DNA of 64,000 nt from Panonychus citri (Eukaryota > Arthropoda > Arachnida > Trombidiformes > Tetranychidae), in assembly GCF_014898815.1 (NCBI RefSeq), contig NW_026515500.1, positions 1,426,001 to 1,490,000 on the forward strand, read 5' to 3'. This document shows positions 46,867-60,409 of this stretch, piece by piece. Both the position numbers and the translations under genes were made by a program. The notes under the pieces were generated by a model. That model was not told the origin of the DNA. It saw only the letters and a program-made list of their open reading frames with translations, and made no database searches. The stretch's first letter is position 1. Each line of letters begins with the position of its first letter.

Positions 46867-49637
46867 ATGGATTCCAAATTGTTCTGGTTAATTTATTTAT
46901 CGACTTATTTGTGTTTATCAAATTGTAATAATGTTCAAAATGTGACAATTGAATCAACGACCAACGGATTAAATTCATCCATGTCTTCACCATTATCGTC
47001 AACAATTAAGACTAATTCATCAATTGCTTATGAATTATTATCAACAAAATCAACTGAGAACAAGGAAACAATTGGTCAACTCGTTGGGAACAAAACCAGT
47101 GATGGTCAATTGGAGGGCAAAGACATTCTGAATGGTCAAGAACAGAGACAAAATCAATTCACCCAAGGAAGAGGTAAGAGTTAATTGTGATTGTAATTTT
47201 AATTGTGAAATTAATTCATTTCTGGGGTGATTTGATGTTATCTTTCTTAGGTCCACCCAATAGGTTTCCACCTCAATATCAAGGTAATTACAATTACGGA
47301 CCTCAGGGTGATAATTACAATCGACAACAAGGTTTACCTAATCCACGACAATCTAATTATGGTAATCAAGCTAATCAACAAGGATCACAATTAAATAGTC
47401 CTTATGATTTTCTAGATGGCATTATCCCGAATTCTGATCAGAATGGTAAGCAATTAACTTGACAATTAAGTAACAATCAAATTTGATTAAATTGTAAACA
47501 AAAATTACTCTTTTTTCATGTTCCAAATTTAATCAAATTATGTTTTCATGATTAATTTTGATTCTAATTTTCATGGAGAAATTTTTTTCAGTCCCAATTA
47601 AGTTAACTTTTTTTTAAAATTATAATATGATTAGTAAATTGTAGTTTAGGTCTTACTAATAATTTCTAGCTAATAATTAATCAGTTGAAGTTTTTTTTAT
47701 TGCTAATTTTTAATCCAGTCAATTATTAGATTAGATGTCAATTTAGAAATGCAATTTACATTACAATTAGTTTGATCATTTGATTAGATTAATTTTTTGT
47801 TGCTTTGACAAAATCCTTGGAAATCAATGAGAAAATTAAGTTTAAGGTTAATTGTAACAATTTATTCAATTTACTTTTTAAAACGGAAGTTGATCAATGG
47901 ACTTAATCATCTATTCAAACTGATGTTAATCTTTTTTTTTGGTTTGGTTTAAATTGTTACATTTAAATTGGTAAACAAAGTATTAATTAAGATAATTGAT
48001 CTTTAAATTGTTTAAATGATTAATTTAATTTGTATCTTTTTTTGTTTCTTAATTGTATTTCAGGGTTTCTCACAAGAACACCTCAAAATCAACAAAAACA
48101 ACAATCAGGACCTAATCAACCTGCTAATCGTTATCCAATTGCTAATAACAATTATGGCCTCAACCCAAATCAACAATCACAGGGAAATGTTGGTGATAAG
48201 ACAGTTAATCAAGGATTTGGATTAAGTGATAATCCCTCTGATGGTTACAATGATCAATCAGATGAAGCTGAATCACCAGAATTGGGTCAACAGGGTGAGG
48301 ATGCTAATCAAGGGACGGAAAATGATAGCGGAGAGGAAAATGTTAGTGATAATGGTGAAGGTGATGGTGGGAATAATGAACAAGTGACACCAAATGAGGA
48401 AGGTGAATCTGGTGAAGAGCCAAGTGATGAAAGTGTTGCTAATGATGAAGGTGAAGGTGAAGGTGAAGGCGAAGGTGTAACTGGAAGCGAGGGGGAAGTT
48501 GGAGGTGATGGTGGTGTTGATAGTGCAAGAGATGAAGGTGCTGGTGATGGCGGTGAGAAAACTCAGTTTGATGATTCTGACTCGACGAATGGTGGTGAAG
48601 GTGATGCTGAAGAATCTGCAAATTCTGATGAAGCGACTGACGCCGATGGTTCGGCTGGTCAAGGTGGGGAACAAGATCCATCTAATGATCCTGATTTAGC
48701 GCAATTTCAAAATTTTCAAGGTGGAAATTTTCCCGGTGATTTATTTCCACCCGGAATATTGAGTCAACAAGATTTAAATGATATTCAAAAGTCCATTGAA
48801 GAGCAGCAAAAGAAAGAAGCAGAAAAACAAAAGAGTGAAGAAGAAGCCGCCGCAGGCGATCAAAGTGAAGGCGGTGAAGGTGATGGTACTGGTGAGGAAA
48901 ATACTGGCGAGGGTGAAGGCGAAAATGGCGGAGAAGGAGAAACTGACCAACCAGCAGCAGCTCCTCCAGTAAACCCATACACACCTGATGCTGGATATGG
49001 TCAACCGATAAACAATCAAGCCAATTTATTGGCGATCAACAGAGCGATAGTTGAGCGAAACCGAAATCCAGGTTTAATGGGCCGTCCCTTTAATCCACTA
49101 TCTGGCCAGAGAGAATCCAAATGAAAATCGATACGGTGGTAATAATGGCGGTGGCTTTTCTAATCGTGGTGACTTTGGAACCGGAATTCAAGATTACGAA
49201 TATGAAAGACCAAAAGTCAATCAAGATGAGGACGAAACTCCTAATCGATTAAGAGATAATCCTCTTTTCAATAGAAATCGTTTCATCCCTTCCCATCGTA
49301 GAGGATCAAATGAAGGTGAAGATGAAGAAGATGACAGAGATGAGAGGATTCCACCCCACCACCACCACCACCTTATTTGAGAAACCGATTCTCTAATCGA
49401 TTTGAACGGTTCAGGCCAAGATTATTTAACCGACCAGGTCGATACAATAACGATCTAGGTGATTATGGTGTTCACAGAGCGAATTCAAATCAACAGCAAA
49501 CAATAGACTTCCAATCAAATCAATATCACCCTTACAATAACAATTTTAACCCTTCAAGTGACAACAAAAATTATTTTAAACAGTCAATCAATCAAGAAGA
49601 CAATCAAAGTGTAATTAACTACGACAACAACGATTAA
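46867..49637 (+). CDS. Secreted low-complexity protein, Asn/Gln-rich then Glu/Gly-rich, three exons, two frame breaks
   Basis: Exons 46867-47173, 47251-47445 and 48064-49637 join at phase-1 introns. Residues 1-20 are a signal peptide (MDSKLFWLIYLSTYLCLSNC), followed by a Ser/Thr region with N-glycosylation sites. Exon 2 is Gln/Asn/Tyr/Gly-rich (GNYNYGPQGDNYNRQQ). Exon 3 is Gln-rich and then a long acidic Gly/Glu region with repeats like EGEGEGEGEG. At 49105-49124 the main frame hits TGA, but another frame continues as ENPNENRYGGNNGGGFSNRG. Near 49353 a C-run slip is needed again to reach PPYLRNRFSNRFERFRPRLF and the stop at 49635-49637. The coding character persists across both breaks, so they are frameshifts or assembly errors rather than the gene end. 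Extracellular matrix, silk-associated or eggshell roles are conceivable; the family is unknown. Confidence 0.68.
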
Positions 49638-50682
49638 TTAATCAATGAAAAAAAAACAACAACAACTTAAACCATCAACATGTAAATGATTATAATTGTA
49701 ATCACAATTTCATATTTGTATCATTTTGTATTGTAATTTTCTAACATCACGATAAATGTGATTCTTTATTCTTCAATGATTAAAGAAAATTTAATCAATT
49801 GATTAAAAAACAATTTGAAATCGTCTTTTTCCTTAATCCGCCAATAGAAGGCACCAGTATGTGTATGGAAAACAACATCAATTGGAAGGAAAAATTTTCC
49901 ATTCACAACTCAAACTGTTTTGATTAGTTAATTGTTCTCATTCAACACACGATTTTTAATTAATTATCTTGATTAGTGAATTATAATTTAATCAGTTGAA
50001 TGTTTCATCGAAATTTGGTTTGATTTTCTTTTTAACAACTCAATTTATTTCTCTGTTGGTTTAGTTGTTTCTCTCTTTTCTCTCTCTTGTTTTCTATCTC
50101 CTCTCACTCTAATCATCTGTTACTCATTCTTTGTGTTGATTCTGATCAATGATACAATTACCATGATGTTTATTTAATTGACCAAATAAGTACAACTACA
50201 ATGTGTTGATTACATGATAAGTGGCGATAAGTTGAAACTGAATCTATCCTCTTAATGACCTTTTCTAATCAGTTGATTTCTTTATATTCAGGTTGGTGTT
50301 TATGTTTTGCTTTTTTTTCATCATCTTTAGGTTGATTTGATTTTCTTTTTGTTTCTAATTGTATCCTCTTATTTTTCAGATCTTTTCGGTAAATTTGCTG
50401 CTATTATTGAATTTCTGTTGACAATTAAATGTAGTGATAGTTTTTCAATTACTCAACGTTTTCTTGGTTCTTGTGATTCTCAATGATTTTGGTTTTACCA
50501 ACTTGATGTAAAGGATACATAATATTTTTTTATGTACCAATTGACTTGGTTCCAAGAGGAAGGAAGGAAACAAAATTTGACTGTTAATCCTTTCCCAGTC
50601 TCACCTTGATTGATTATTATTGTAATCGCCATCAACTCGAATTTGTTTGATTCGATTTACAATCGCTTGTAATTTGGTACCG
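49638..50682. other. Intergenic region
   Basis: This stretch contains the 3' UTR of the gene to the left and probable noncoding leader or intron sequence of the F-box gene. No coding frame is seen. Confidence 0.5.
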
Positions 50683-53600
50683 ATGACCCAGGCCGCTTAT
50701 ATCGTCTCGGAAAGTACTGACTGTGAAACTATCAAGTGTGGCCTTGAAACGGAAATTTCAATGAAACAAGATCTTGAAGATCATTCTCATTGTGATAATT
50801 GTATCAAAATCACCAAGTGTCGTTATAAAAATACTCGAGATGCTGCCTGTCCAATTGTCTATTGTATTGAAGGTTGTGGATTCAAATTTCATCGGTGTAA
50901 ATCTGATGAACATAAACTCCTTTGTGCAAATGAAAAGGTAGATAAATATTCAACTACGATTTATATTCAATATCTCGTATCCTACCTAAAGGACAAAATC
51001 TCTCGAAATCAAGCTCAATCTTTGTGCTAATTCTTGATTCAGTTGTTGACAGGTTATTAACTGACATTGAGTAAAATTCAGGGTGATGATTAATTGAGAA
51101 TCGGAAACTTTTTTTTACCTCTTTTCTTTCAGTTTGTGGTTGAAAGTTTTTCCAGGTCAAGGTAAATCGACCAAGAATTGGAAAATCACTTCGTATGACT
51201 GTTAATCTTGTTGCACGATTAACTAATTTCTGTTGTTTATTAACTCATCTTCAAACTTGCCCTCAAGCCCTTTAACAATTATACTTTTGATATAATTGAA
51301 ACTTTTTCTTTCATCTCCTCCCTTTGAATGATATCATCCTGAAAATCATCCTAATTACTTCCTCACTCTGACAATCAACAATTGAGAATATCTGAAAACA
51401 CTTATTGTCATTACAATTTAATGGTTGACAATTTAGAACAACAAACATAACCCAATCTCCTTTGATCTTTTTTTTTCACTAATCAATCCAAATGATAAAC
51501 TTAATTCAATTCTATTTACATTTGATATTTTCTTTTCTCTCTTACAGATTCTTTGTATTAATCACAGTTTCGGTTGTCCTACTTTTCTACCTCGTAAAGA
51601 CTTGACCAAACACATATCATGCTGTCCAGCGAGTGTCATTCATTGTTATATTGAATGGAATCGATGGCCAATCTATACTCGAGATCGTAAATTAACTCAA
51701 CCTCTAGTTACCTATTCTCTTAGCAATCAACATTTAGATGTAGCGTTGACCCTTCGTGACCAGCGAATGCTCGAAGAACTTTGGACAGCGACACGTAAAA
51801 CCCGATGTACACTTCGAAATAGTTTAACTCGTAAATATCCGGCTGTTCCTTTAAAGGTAATACTGATTAACTATTGGGTTATTTCTTGTTCATTTTAATT
51901 GTTATTACGTTCACTGGATACCAATGATTTTTATCTCGTTAATTTTGCTTCAGGATGTGTGACTGTTGGATAATAATAATGATGATGATGATTACCTTTT
52001 CCATTAACAATTTTCATCTATACAGTTGGTTAACCTTAAGTTTGCACGCACTTAATATGATTAGTTGTATTGCCATGAACACGTTCAATTAACTCATCAT
52101 CATCATTTGTTGATCATTTCAACAAAAATATCTTTTTTTTCAATCAACTGGTTAGTCCATTGCAACAATTAGATGAAAATCTATCCTATCAACAATTTTA
52201 TTTGTTTTTTTAGTTGTTGCTTGTTTGGTACTTTCAACTTTCCAAGAAACAACAATCAACAATAGTGATTGATAATAAATCACCATTCAATCAATGATAG
52301 AATTGAAAATTATTATCAGAAAGAAAAAAAATTGATTGGATGATCACTTTTGATTGCAGATTAATTACTAACTTGTTGATTGATTACTCTCATCTTTTGT
52401 TGTTAACAAAGTTTACCTACACAATTTAAATCACCTCAAGTTGAGATCAATCAATTCTATTATTTTTTTGGTCTTTTAAATAATTTAGATTTAGAGTAAT
52501 TTACTCAATTCAGATAAAAAATCATGTTAATCATTGGATAAATTAGATTGTCAATCCATTCTCTTAAATCATTCTTATGATTGAAAGAAACATTTGATTA
52601 CATTGACTATTAATTGTAAATTCGAAAACTAATCAATTGATGTTTACCATTTCTTTTCCTTTCTAATTTTAGCCTTATTGTGGTGCTCATATTCACGAAC
52701 CCAAGGAAAACGGAGTTCCGACCGGTTCATCATCCGCCTCATCCTTAATCACACCACAAACAGTTTCCGATGACGATAGCGATTCATCCCCATGGCAAAT
52801 GACCAAATCACCTCCTGGTTTACAGAGTAGTGTCTGTGCCCGTCTAAATGGTAGATCATTTTCTCACCTTAATCACAATAACAATAATCATCATCATCAT
52901 CACCATGAAAATAATTCTCAACATAATCACTTTAACCATAATCACCACCATCATGATAACCATTTATTACAAACTCACAATTCCCACCATCACCTTAATA
53001 ACAATCCAGTTATAAATTCTAATCATCATAATCATCACAATTTATCCGGCAATCAAGAAAACTCACCAGTGGACTCTCTTTCAGATAGATTGGCGTTTAT
53101 TTCGGCAAAGGATAAACTTACTGACTGTGATAAGAAATTACGTCCATCAGCTGAAGATAAATTATCAACCAATGGATTTATACCTAAACCACCAATTCTA
53201 CCCAATAATACATCGCTAAGTTTAGATTTAAATCTAAATTCGATTGCACAATTTCAGGCTAAACCTAAACTCATGTATACCTTTAAATGTGCCCAAGAGT
53301 TTCGTCGTGACGAGTATGGATCTCATTATAAAAACTTTCATGGTGACATTTTGGGTTCGATTAATGGTTGGATGGAGCATCGATGTCCTTTGTGGCAATA
53401 TGGCTGTAATTTTGTCCAAAGGCGGATTCACCCGTTTCCCGAAGGAACCAGAATCACCTTCAACCCGATAGTCGAAAGTTTTGGCCACGTTATGAGTCCA
53501 AATTGTGATAAGATCGATGAATCGAGTGATATTTCCCTTCTTAATCTTCCCTACGAAGTAACAAATCGTTATCACAATTAACTTTAATTGTCTGTTTTCT

Positions 53601-54111
53601 TCGCAACTAATTGGGTGCAATTTATATTATTCTTTTGCTTTATCAGATTCTACGTCAAATTTGTTTCTCTTTGGACGGATTTAGTCTTAATAATCTATCG
53701 ATGACCTGTAGTCGAATGCGAGAAATATGTTCAACGCTCTTAGAGAAACGAGGTGTCGTTATACTTCAATGGGAACGACGAGTGTCGACCACTGATTCAA
53801 CTCTTCGTTGGGTCGTTGGTTCAAAGGTTCGTTGATCGTTGATCATTTTCTCTCATGTTGATTTAATTTCTTCTAATTGTTTTTCTTTCATTTCTTTCTT
53901 ACTTTTTTTCTCGATCAATCTTATCGATCTCTTTTAGAAATGGGCTTTTAGTACCAATTTTACCGAAATTAAAAACTGGTACTTCGATAGTAAACATGAT
54001 GTTCTTAATCACATAAAACATTGTCCACACTACGAAATAATTAAACGAACTGAGCCAATTGCTTTACCAGCCATGAAAAATGAAGATGTCACAAAGAAAC
54101 AATCAAGTTAA
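50683..54111 (+). CDS. FBXO30: FBXO30/FBXO40-type F-box protein with TRAF-like zinc fingers, five exons
   Basis: Exons 50683-50937, 51548-51856, 52673-53557, 53647-53826 and 53938-54111 all join in phase 0 and give 600 residues (human FBXO30 and FBXO40 are 700-750). The N-terminal 190 residues hold the Cys/His-rich TRAF-type zinc finger (HSHCDNCIKI, VYCIEGCGFKFHRC, LTKHISCC). A His/Asn-rich disordered stretch follows in exon 3. The family-specific block is FKCAQEFRRDEYGSHYKNFH, then GWMEHRCPLWQYGCNFVQRR. The F-box spans the exon 3/4 junction (LLNLPYE|ILRQICFSLDGFSL). The exon 3 donor GTAACA is weaker than the others but is required by the F-box alignment. The protein would be a substrate receptor of an SCF ubiquitin ligase; substrates are unknown. 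Which of the two vertebrate paralogues is closer cannot be settled by eye. Confidence 0.87.
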
Positions 54112-55743
54112 TTGTCTTTAACTAAATTAATGGAGACACAAATTTACTCACTCAATATTTTCTTCCAATTCAATCGATTATTTTAATAACTATTAATTTC
54201 TCTCATAAAACTAATTCAGATTCTCAACTTTAATCAACGGTGATACAAATTAATTCTCATACAATCTGATTTAAAACTATAAACTACACAATTTATTTTC
54301 TTCTCAGTCACAATTAACTTATTGTTTTTTGTTTCCTGGTACAAATCAACAAGTCAACTCAATCAATTTGCTATTAATCTTTCCCAGTTGTCAATGAAAT
54401 CAATTGAATTAATTGTATCTAATTGCCAAACGGACTCCATGTAATAATGATGATTGAAATCTAATCGTAATTAACTTCTGATGACAATGAAACAAATCAA
54501 CAGAAACTAATTAATCTTAGAAACTCAAAGTCTCTCTCCTAATCTCTAATCAGATTCTTATATTATCTTAATTGTTGAATAATTACATTAATCTCAATGT
54601 AATAATAATAATCTACTCAAATTAACCGAATTAGAGAGAAAGAGACAAAAGTAATTAAAAGTTCTAATTTTAATTATTTCAATTAATCAAATGCTCGAAA
54701 CAAAAGTTTTATCGACTTTGTTTCAAATCTAAATAAAAAATCGTCGACCTTTCAAATTAAAACTAATTGTAATTCTATCAATTTATTGATTGAGCGACGA
54801 TTCGATAATCATAATAATCATCTCACAATCTAATCAATGATAGAAATTGATTGTTAATCTAATACAATTAAAGGTGAATTTCTAGTTGATTGTTTCTCGC
54901 GATAATCAAACAAGATAATTAACTATAGTTACAATTGAGAATTACTTTAATTGCCATTAGTTAAGTAATCATATTGAGATTAACTATTTTCTGCCTTTTG
55001 ATAATCACTGATTCGGTTATCTAACAATCAATTAATTCTCATTTTATCTTAATTTCAGTGATTCTTTTCTCTTTTTGTATTTGCCTCTCAAAATTTTTTT
55101 TCTTATTCTTTTTTTCCTCTTTCTCTTCTTCTCCTTCTTTTTCACACTCAATTTGTTTCTTTCTTATTTTTGTTTCTTCCTCTTAATTAGTTACAATTTA
55201 ATTAACATTTAAGCTCACACAGTGTTTGACTTGTGAGCTTTTATGGTTCAATGAATCAACTAATCAATGTAATATAATTATTGGAATGTTAAAATCAAAG
55301 GAATCAATTGCAAAGGTAAATTGTTGAGTTTATCTTTTCCTCTTTCTCTTTCTCTCATTACGTTAATATGTTTCTCTGTCTGTGTGGTTAACATTAACAT
55401 CACTTTTTTGGCTTTAATTCTGATTGATTGTTTTTCTTTTTGTTCTTTTCAATTTAATTTGTTTTAATTATTTAATTCGTTAATTTCATGATCATTTTTC
55501 TACTTTTCAGTTGATGTCCATTCCATTTTGTTTTTTATAACAAAAAGAATTTGCTGTTGTCTCATCTTCTTTTCTTCGGCTTCGTTGTCATTTTCTTGGA
55601 AATTCAACTTGTTCTTTTTGCCGAATTTTCTTTTCTCCTTTGATTTGGAACTGTTGGTTTTTCTTTTCTTTTGTCATTTTTGATTGTTGAATGATTTACG
55701 TTTTAGGTGTTTATCATTTAATCCATATCTTAATTCCAACTCA
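54112..55743. other. Intergenic region
   Basis: AT-rich stretch between two + genes with a T/C-rich run at 55080-55180. Noncoding leader exons of the carrier gene may lie near its right end. No coding frame is seen. Confidence 0.45.
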
Positions 55744-57184
55744 ATGAAGGAACAATTTCCGTAAGTTGGTTCGATGTTAATTGTCGTCTTTTCTGGTCTT
55801 TGATTTTTTATTCTCGTTCTTATTTTTTCTTTGTTTCTTTAGGTTAGTGCCCAAGATCATCAATGGCGGTATCGCGGGAATCATTGGTGTTACATGTGTT
55901 TTTCCGATTGATTTGGTTAAAACTCGCCTACAGAATCAGGAAGTTGGACCTAATGGTAGTAAAATGTACAAAGGTCTATTAGACTGTTTTCGCCAAACTT
56001 ATCGCCGGGAAGGTTTCACTGGAATGTATCGTGGATCAGCTGTTAACATATTCCTAGTAACACCTGAAAAGGCCATTAAATTGGCTGCGAATGATTTTTT
56101 TAGATACCGGTTATGCAGTTCAACAGGTAAACTATCATTTGGTGCTGAAGTTATCTCTGGTGGCGGAGCTGGTCTATGTCAAATTATCATTACTACACCT
56201 ATGGAATTACTTAAAATTCAACTTCAAGACGCTGGAAGAATTTGTTAGTATTTTCAACAAAAGTTTATACATCAAAATTATTCTATTTTATTTTATCTTA
56301 TGTTCATCTAATTTTCCTCATAACTTCTTAGCGGCCAAAGGAAGTGAAGGAAATGCTCCAATTTCAGCGACTAAAATTGCCATGGAATTATTTAAGAAAC
56401 GAGGAATCTTAGGACTATATCGAGGTGCTACTGCCACCATGTTACGTGATGTTAATTTTTCCATTGTTTATTTTCCGTTATTCGCCCATTTAAATGCCCT
56501 TGGACCTAAAAGGCCAGACGGTTCCTCTGTTTTTTGGACTTCATTTTTGGCTGGATGTGGAGCGGGTTCAACGGCAGCAGCCATTGTCAATCCATTTGAT
56601 GGTATTTATTGTCAATTTATCATTACTTTTGATTATCTTCCAAGACTTAATCTCTTAATCTATGCCATCTTAATTCTATGCTTAATTTTTTTTTATCTTA
56701 TTTATTATTACTTACATTGGATAAGCAGACAAGTTTGTTATATTCAAGGTTATAATTCTGTAATTTTGTTACTTTTCAATTTCCAATCTTTCCAACAATC
56801 AAACTTACTCAAAGAAAAACTCAACCTTACAATCAATAACTTTGTATTTTATTGATTAACTATTGAATCCTATTGAAACCTTACCTTTAATAATTAATAG
56901 GTTATAATATTTTATTGATTATCTATGGAATTTTTTTTCTCTCCCTCTTTTTATCTTTAGTTGTCAAAACGCGTCTTCAAGTTTTAAAAAGAGCTCAAGG
57001 AGAGACCACATACTCTGGAGTAATCGACGCTTTCGCTAAAATCTATCAAAAAGAAGGACCTTCGGCGTTTCTCAAAGGTGCTGGCTGTCGAATGATCGTC
57101 ATAGCTCCGTTATTCGGAATAGCGCAAACAGTTTATCTTCTTGGTGTCGCTGAATATTTTCTTGGAATTGAAACAAAAAGATAA
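55744..57184 (+). CDS. SLC25A22: Mitochondrial glutamate carrier (SLC25A18/SLC25A22 type), four exons
   Basis: Exons 55744-55760, 55843-56243, 56332-56601 and 56961-57184 join in phase for 303 residues (human SLC25A22 has 323). All three carrier signatures are present: PIDLVKTRLQ, PMELLKIQLQ and PFDVVKTRLQ, the last created by the exon 3/4 join. Gly-rich helix starts such as GGIAGIIGV and GCGAGSTAAA fit six transmembrane helices. FTGMYRGSAVNIFLVTPEKA and ELLKIQLQDAGR are characteristic of the glutamate/H+ symporters of the inner membrane. The first exon is tiny (ATG plus 14 bases), which makes the start easy to miss. The exon 2 donor GTTAGT is weak but keeps the frame. Confidence 0.92.
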
Positions 57185-58713
57185 CTAATATGCTACGTAA
57201 GTAAAAGTACATAAATCACATGTAAATATCCATATTGATTATTTAATTTTCTTTTCCTTGCTTATAGATTTAATTATTACAATACAATCTTTAATTTACA
57301 CCTTAATATTTATTATTATGTGATAATCACTCATTGAGACATGACCAGTTCCAAATCTCAACAAGAAAAAAATCCAATACAAGACAAAACCTCATTCCGC
57401 ATGAAATCTGAAATCAATATATCACAAATTGCAATCGTCTTAATTGTCAATCTATATTATCCAAAACTCACACAACATATTAATCTGCAATATCAATTTA
57501 CTCATCAAGAAATTGATTTATATCAAAATCAAGGGAAACAAATATTTATTCAATTAACCACTAAATAGCCAAACACAATCAAAAAAAAGAGCGGAAATTA
57601 ATTGATTCCCAGTTATTATTTTAAATTACTCGTTGATATGTTTAAATCACATGCATTGTTATCCCTCGAACACAATTATCACGTTAAATGCCAAATTTTA
57701 ATTTGTATGAAACAAAATATTGTCAATTGTATTCACTTTAAATCACTTGAAAACACTTAACTGGTGCCAATCAATTGTGATCCAAAACTATGAAAGAAAA
57801 TTAAACTTTTGTTGATGTTAACAAATAGATTTTAATTGCAATAAAATGAATTGGAAACAAAGAGTAAATTCAAGAATTAAGTCATTTTATTTGAATGATT
57901 TTGTTATTCAAGTAGAGAATGAGAGAGAGAGAGTTAATTTTGCAATTTATGTGAATGATGAAGCAATTTGGTGATAAACACCAATGAAATTAGTAGATTG
58001 TTAAATCGGGAGTATAAATGTGAATTTTCAATGATGATTTTGGAAGATTTCATGTTGGGTACTCATTGTCCAGATGATTTCCCTTTAATTGTTTAAACAT
58101 CACTTAAGCATATTAAACATTAATTGTTGAACTTTGCTTTAAATCCAAATAATGTGAAGTAGATCGGAAAATAGATTGTCCATTTTTCTTTCACCAGGGC
58201 GAGGGGAGGATTCACTTTGATTTGAATATTTAGCTGTTCACAGGTTGATTAGTTTTTCACGTAAATTAAAATAATTATCATCAAGAGTCAATGAGTGATA
58301 TGAAAAAGTAAAGGTAAACAGGAAGAAAAAGAAATGAGGAAAATGAATGGATAATAACAATGGTATAAAGTGAGAGAGAAAGTGGGAAGAGGAACATGAA
58401 GAGAGATAATCAGTGTTAACAGGGCATTTATCATGAGAAAAAAAAACATTTCAATGTGAGCTGATCAATTAATTTCGCTTCGACAATATTGCCTTGATTG
58501 TTTAATGAATTTTTGAATCGAGATGAATATGAGAAAATGGCAGCTACGTGAAGAAAATTGATTTCTATCGGTAGCCCACTTTTGTTGTTTTCTTTTCTCG
58601 TGTTTTCCATAGATGATTAATGTTTGGTGAGTTAGAGCACTAAGAAGTGTTAGTATTGAAGATTATCACATTGGAATCAATGCATTTTAATTGTTGGTGG
58701 TGGTGGTGGTGAA
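57185..58713. other. Intergenic region between convergent genes
   Basis: The region contains the 3' UTRs of the carrier (+) and of BAG6 (-), and a GGT repeat at 58694-58711 just after the BAG6 stop. The open frame at 57341-57568 lies in the carrier 3' UTR and has no support. Confidence 0.5.
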
Positions 58714-60409
58714 TTATGGATGATTGGACTGGAAAACTTGACGAGATGCGGTGAACTTTTCTCCGTCGAAATCACTATCAGAGGCAAGTCTTTCATTGAT
58801 CGATTGATAAACTTGCTGATGATATTGGGAACTGAGATTGGACGTTGAAGCTTTATTTTCAATTTCTTCCCATTTCTCATTGGGAAGTGGACCTTTAGTA
58901 GCAATAATCGCTTCTCTAAGAGAATTAGAAAACGGTTTTATTAGTTGTCCATCTCTGGAATTATCACTTTGTTTTCTCTTCTTCTTTGGATTGCCAGCAT
59001 TATAAGCATCACTGAAAGGCCGCTGTCGACTCAACACCTTTTGACGATCGATATCTTCTTTAATGATAGGTATCCATCCATTGGGAACATGTGTTTGCCA
59101 TCCATCATTACGTATTCCTCCGGTTGGCATGGTTGTTGATGACTGATTTGGTCCAATATTGGATCTATTTAGAGGATTAAGACTACGGGTTATGGTGATA
59201 GGTCCTCCGGGAGTGGCAACACCAACACGAATTGGAGCAGAAGCTTGAATTATGGGTGCACCGTTAGGTCCAGAAGTTATACCTGCAACTGTAGCACCAA
59301 CAGTACCAGCAACAAGATTTGGTATTTGACCCAAATCAATTTGAACGTTAACTGATGGACGAGGTTCCTCTGGGCTACGAGTAGTTTGATTATTATTATT
59401 ATTATTGTTACTAATATTATTTCCTGCTACTCTTGCCGAGTTGTTACCCAAAGTTGAAACACTGAGAACCAAATGGCTGGCGTCAAAAAATCCTTGTGGT
59501 ATATTAATGGTACCAAGAAGTAAATTATTTACTGTTCTATTTCCTGTTTGCTGATTTGTTTCAGTTTGATTGTTTCCTCCTACCCCAATGGATGAGCTGC
59601 TATTTCTACTACCAGTTGCGTTATCTGATCCTAAATTTGAATAGCTTGATGAATTGGATAAGCTTGGTGGCTTTTGAACCAAATGGACTGATTTACCATT
59701 CACATCTAAAAAAGAAACAGTAAAAAGAGAGAAAGAGAGAGAGAGCGAGAAAGAAAGAGAACCAATAGAAACAAATGGAAACAAATGGAAGGTAATAGAA
59801 GAAGAAAAAATGTATAGAAAGAGAAAGAGGATGATGTAAAAAGAAAGAGAAAACAACAAGATACAGGATAGTCGACAAAGAGAAAGAGAACAATTTTCTT
59901 CTTTAAAGAGACAAAGTCATCATCAGGTTAGAAGAGAACATCACATGAAACCCATAATTACACAGATATTCTATTCCACAAATCACCTGACTAAAAGAAT
60001 ATTTAACTTTCTAATGGAATAGAAAAAAAAACAGAAAAGAAAACGAGATAACAAACTAACCATATTCTGAAAGAGGCTTGTCATCTTGAAGAACCCGACC
60101 ACAGTAAATTAATCTCTGCTCTGAAGCAGATATAGCAACTTCGGAAGCGATCAATTCCTTGAACGATTTAATGGTTATCTACATATAGGAAGAAAAGAAT
60201 TGAACAATCAAGGAACAACAATTACAATGTGTAACATTTATGAAAGGAGAGGAGAAAATTAATTCAATTAAATGACATTAAGGATGACCAATATTCATCT
60301 CATTGGATTTGAACAGTTGATGAAGATGCAAAAATAAAAGGCTTACATTATCATCTACAGAGAAATGGTGATCCTTGGAATCCAGAGTTTTCACATTTAT
60401 TTCAATCAT
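58714..60409 (-). CDS. BAG6: Short BAG6/Scythe homologue with ubiquitin-like domain, three exons
   Basis: Exons 60347-60409, 60061-60178 and 58714-59705 give 390 residues. Residues 1 to about 76 form a ubiquitin-like domain: MIEINVKTLDSKDHHFSV, then FKELIASEVAISASEQRLIY and CGRVLQDDKPLSEY, then GKSVHLVQKPP, closely matching BAG6. A long Asn/Ser/Gly-rich linker follows. Near the C-terminus RQRPFSDAYNAGNPKKKRK matches the PLSDAY...KRRK nuclear-localisation region found near the BAG domain of BAG6. Human BAG6 has about 1130 residues, so the proline-rich middle is largely missing here. BAG6 holds hydrophobic clients for tail-anchored protein delivery or proteasomal degradation. Whether the C-terminal part still binds UBL4A/TRC35 cannot be judged by eye. 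Confidence 0.85.

Noticed and set aside
48273..49019. Several antisense frames of 80-133 codons
   Set aside because: They mirror the GAA/GGT-rich coding of the acidic protein on +.
57341..57568. 75-codon frame after the glutamate carrier
   Set aside because: It lies in the probable 3' UTR and has no family resemblance.
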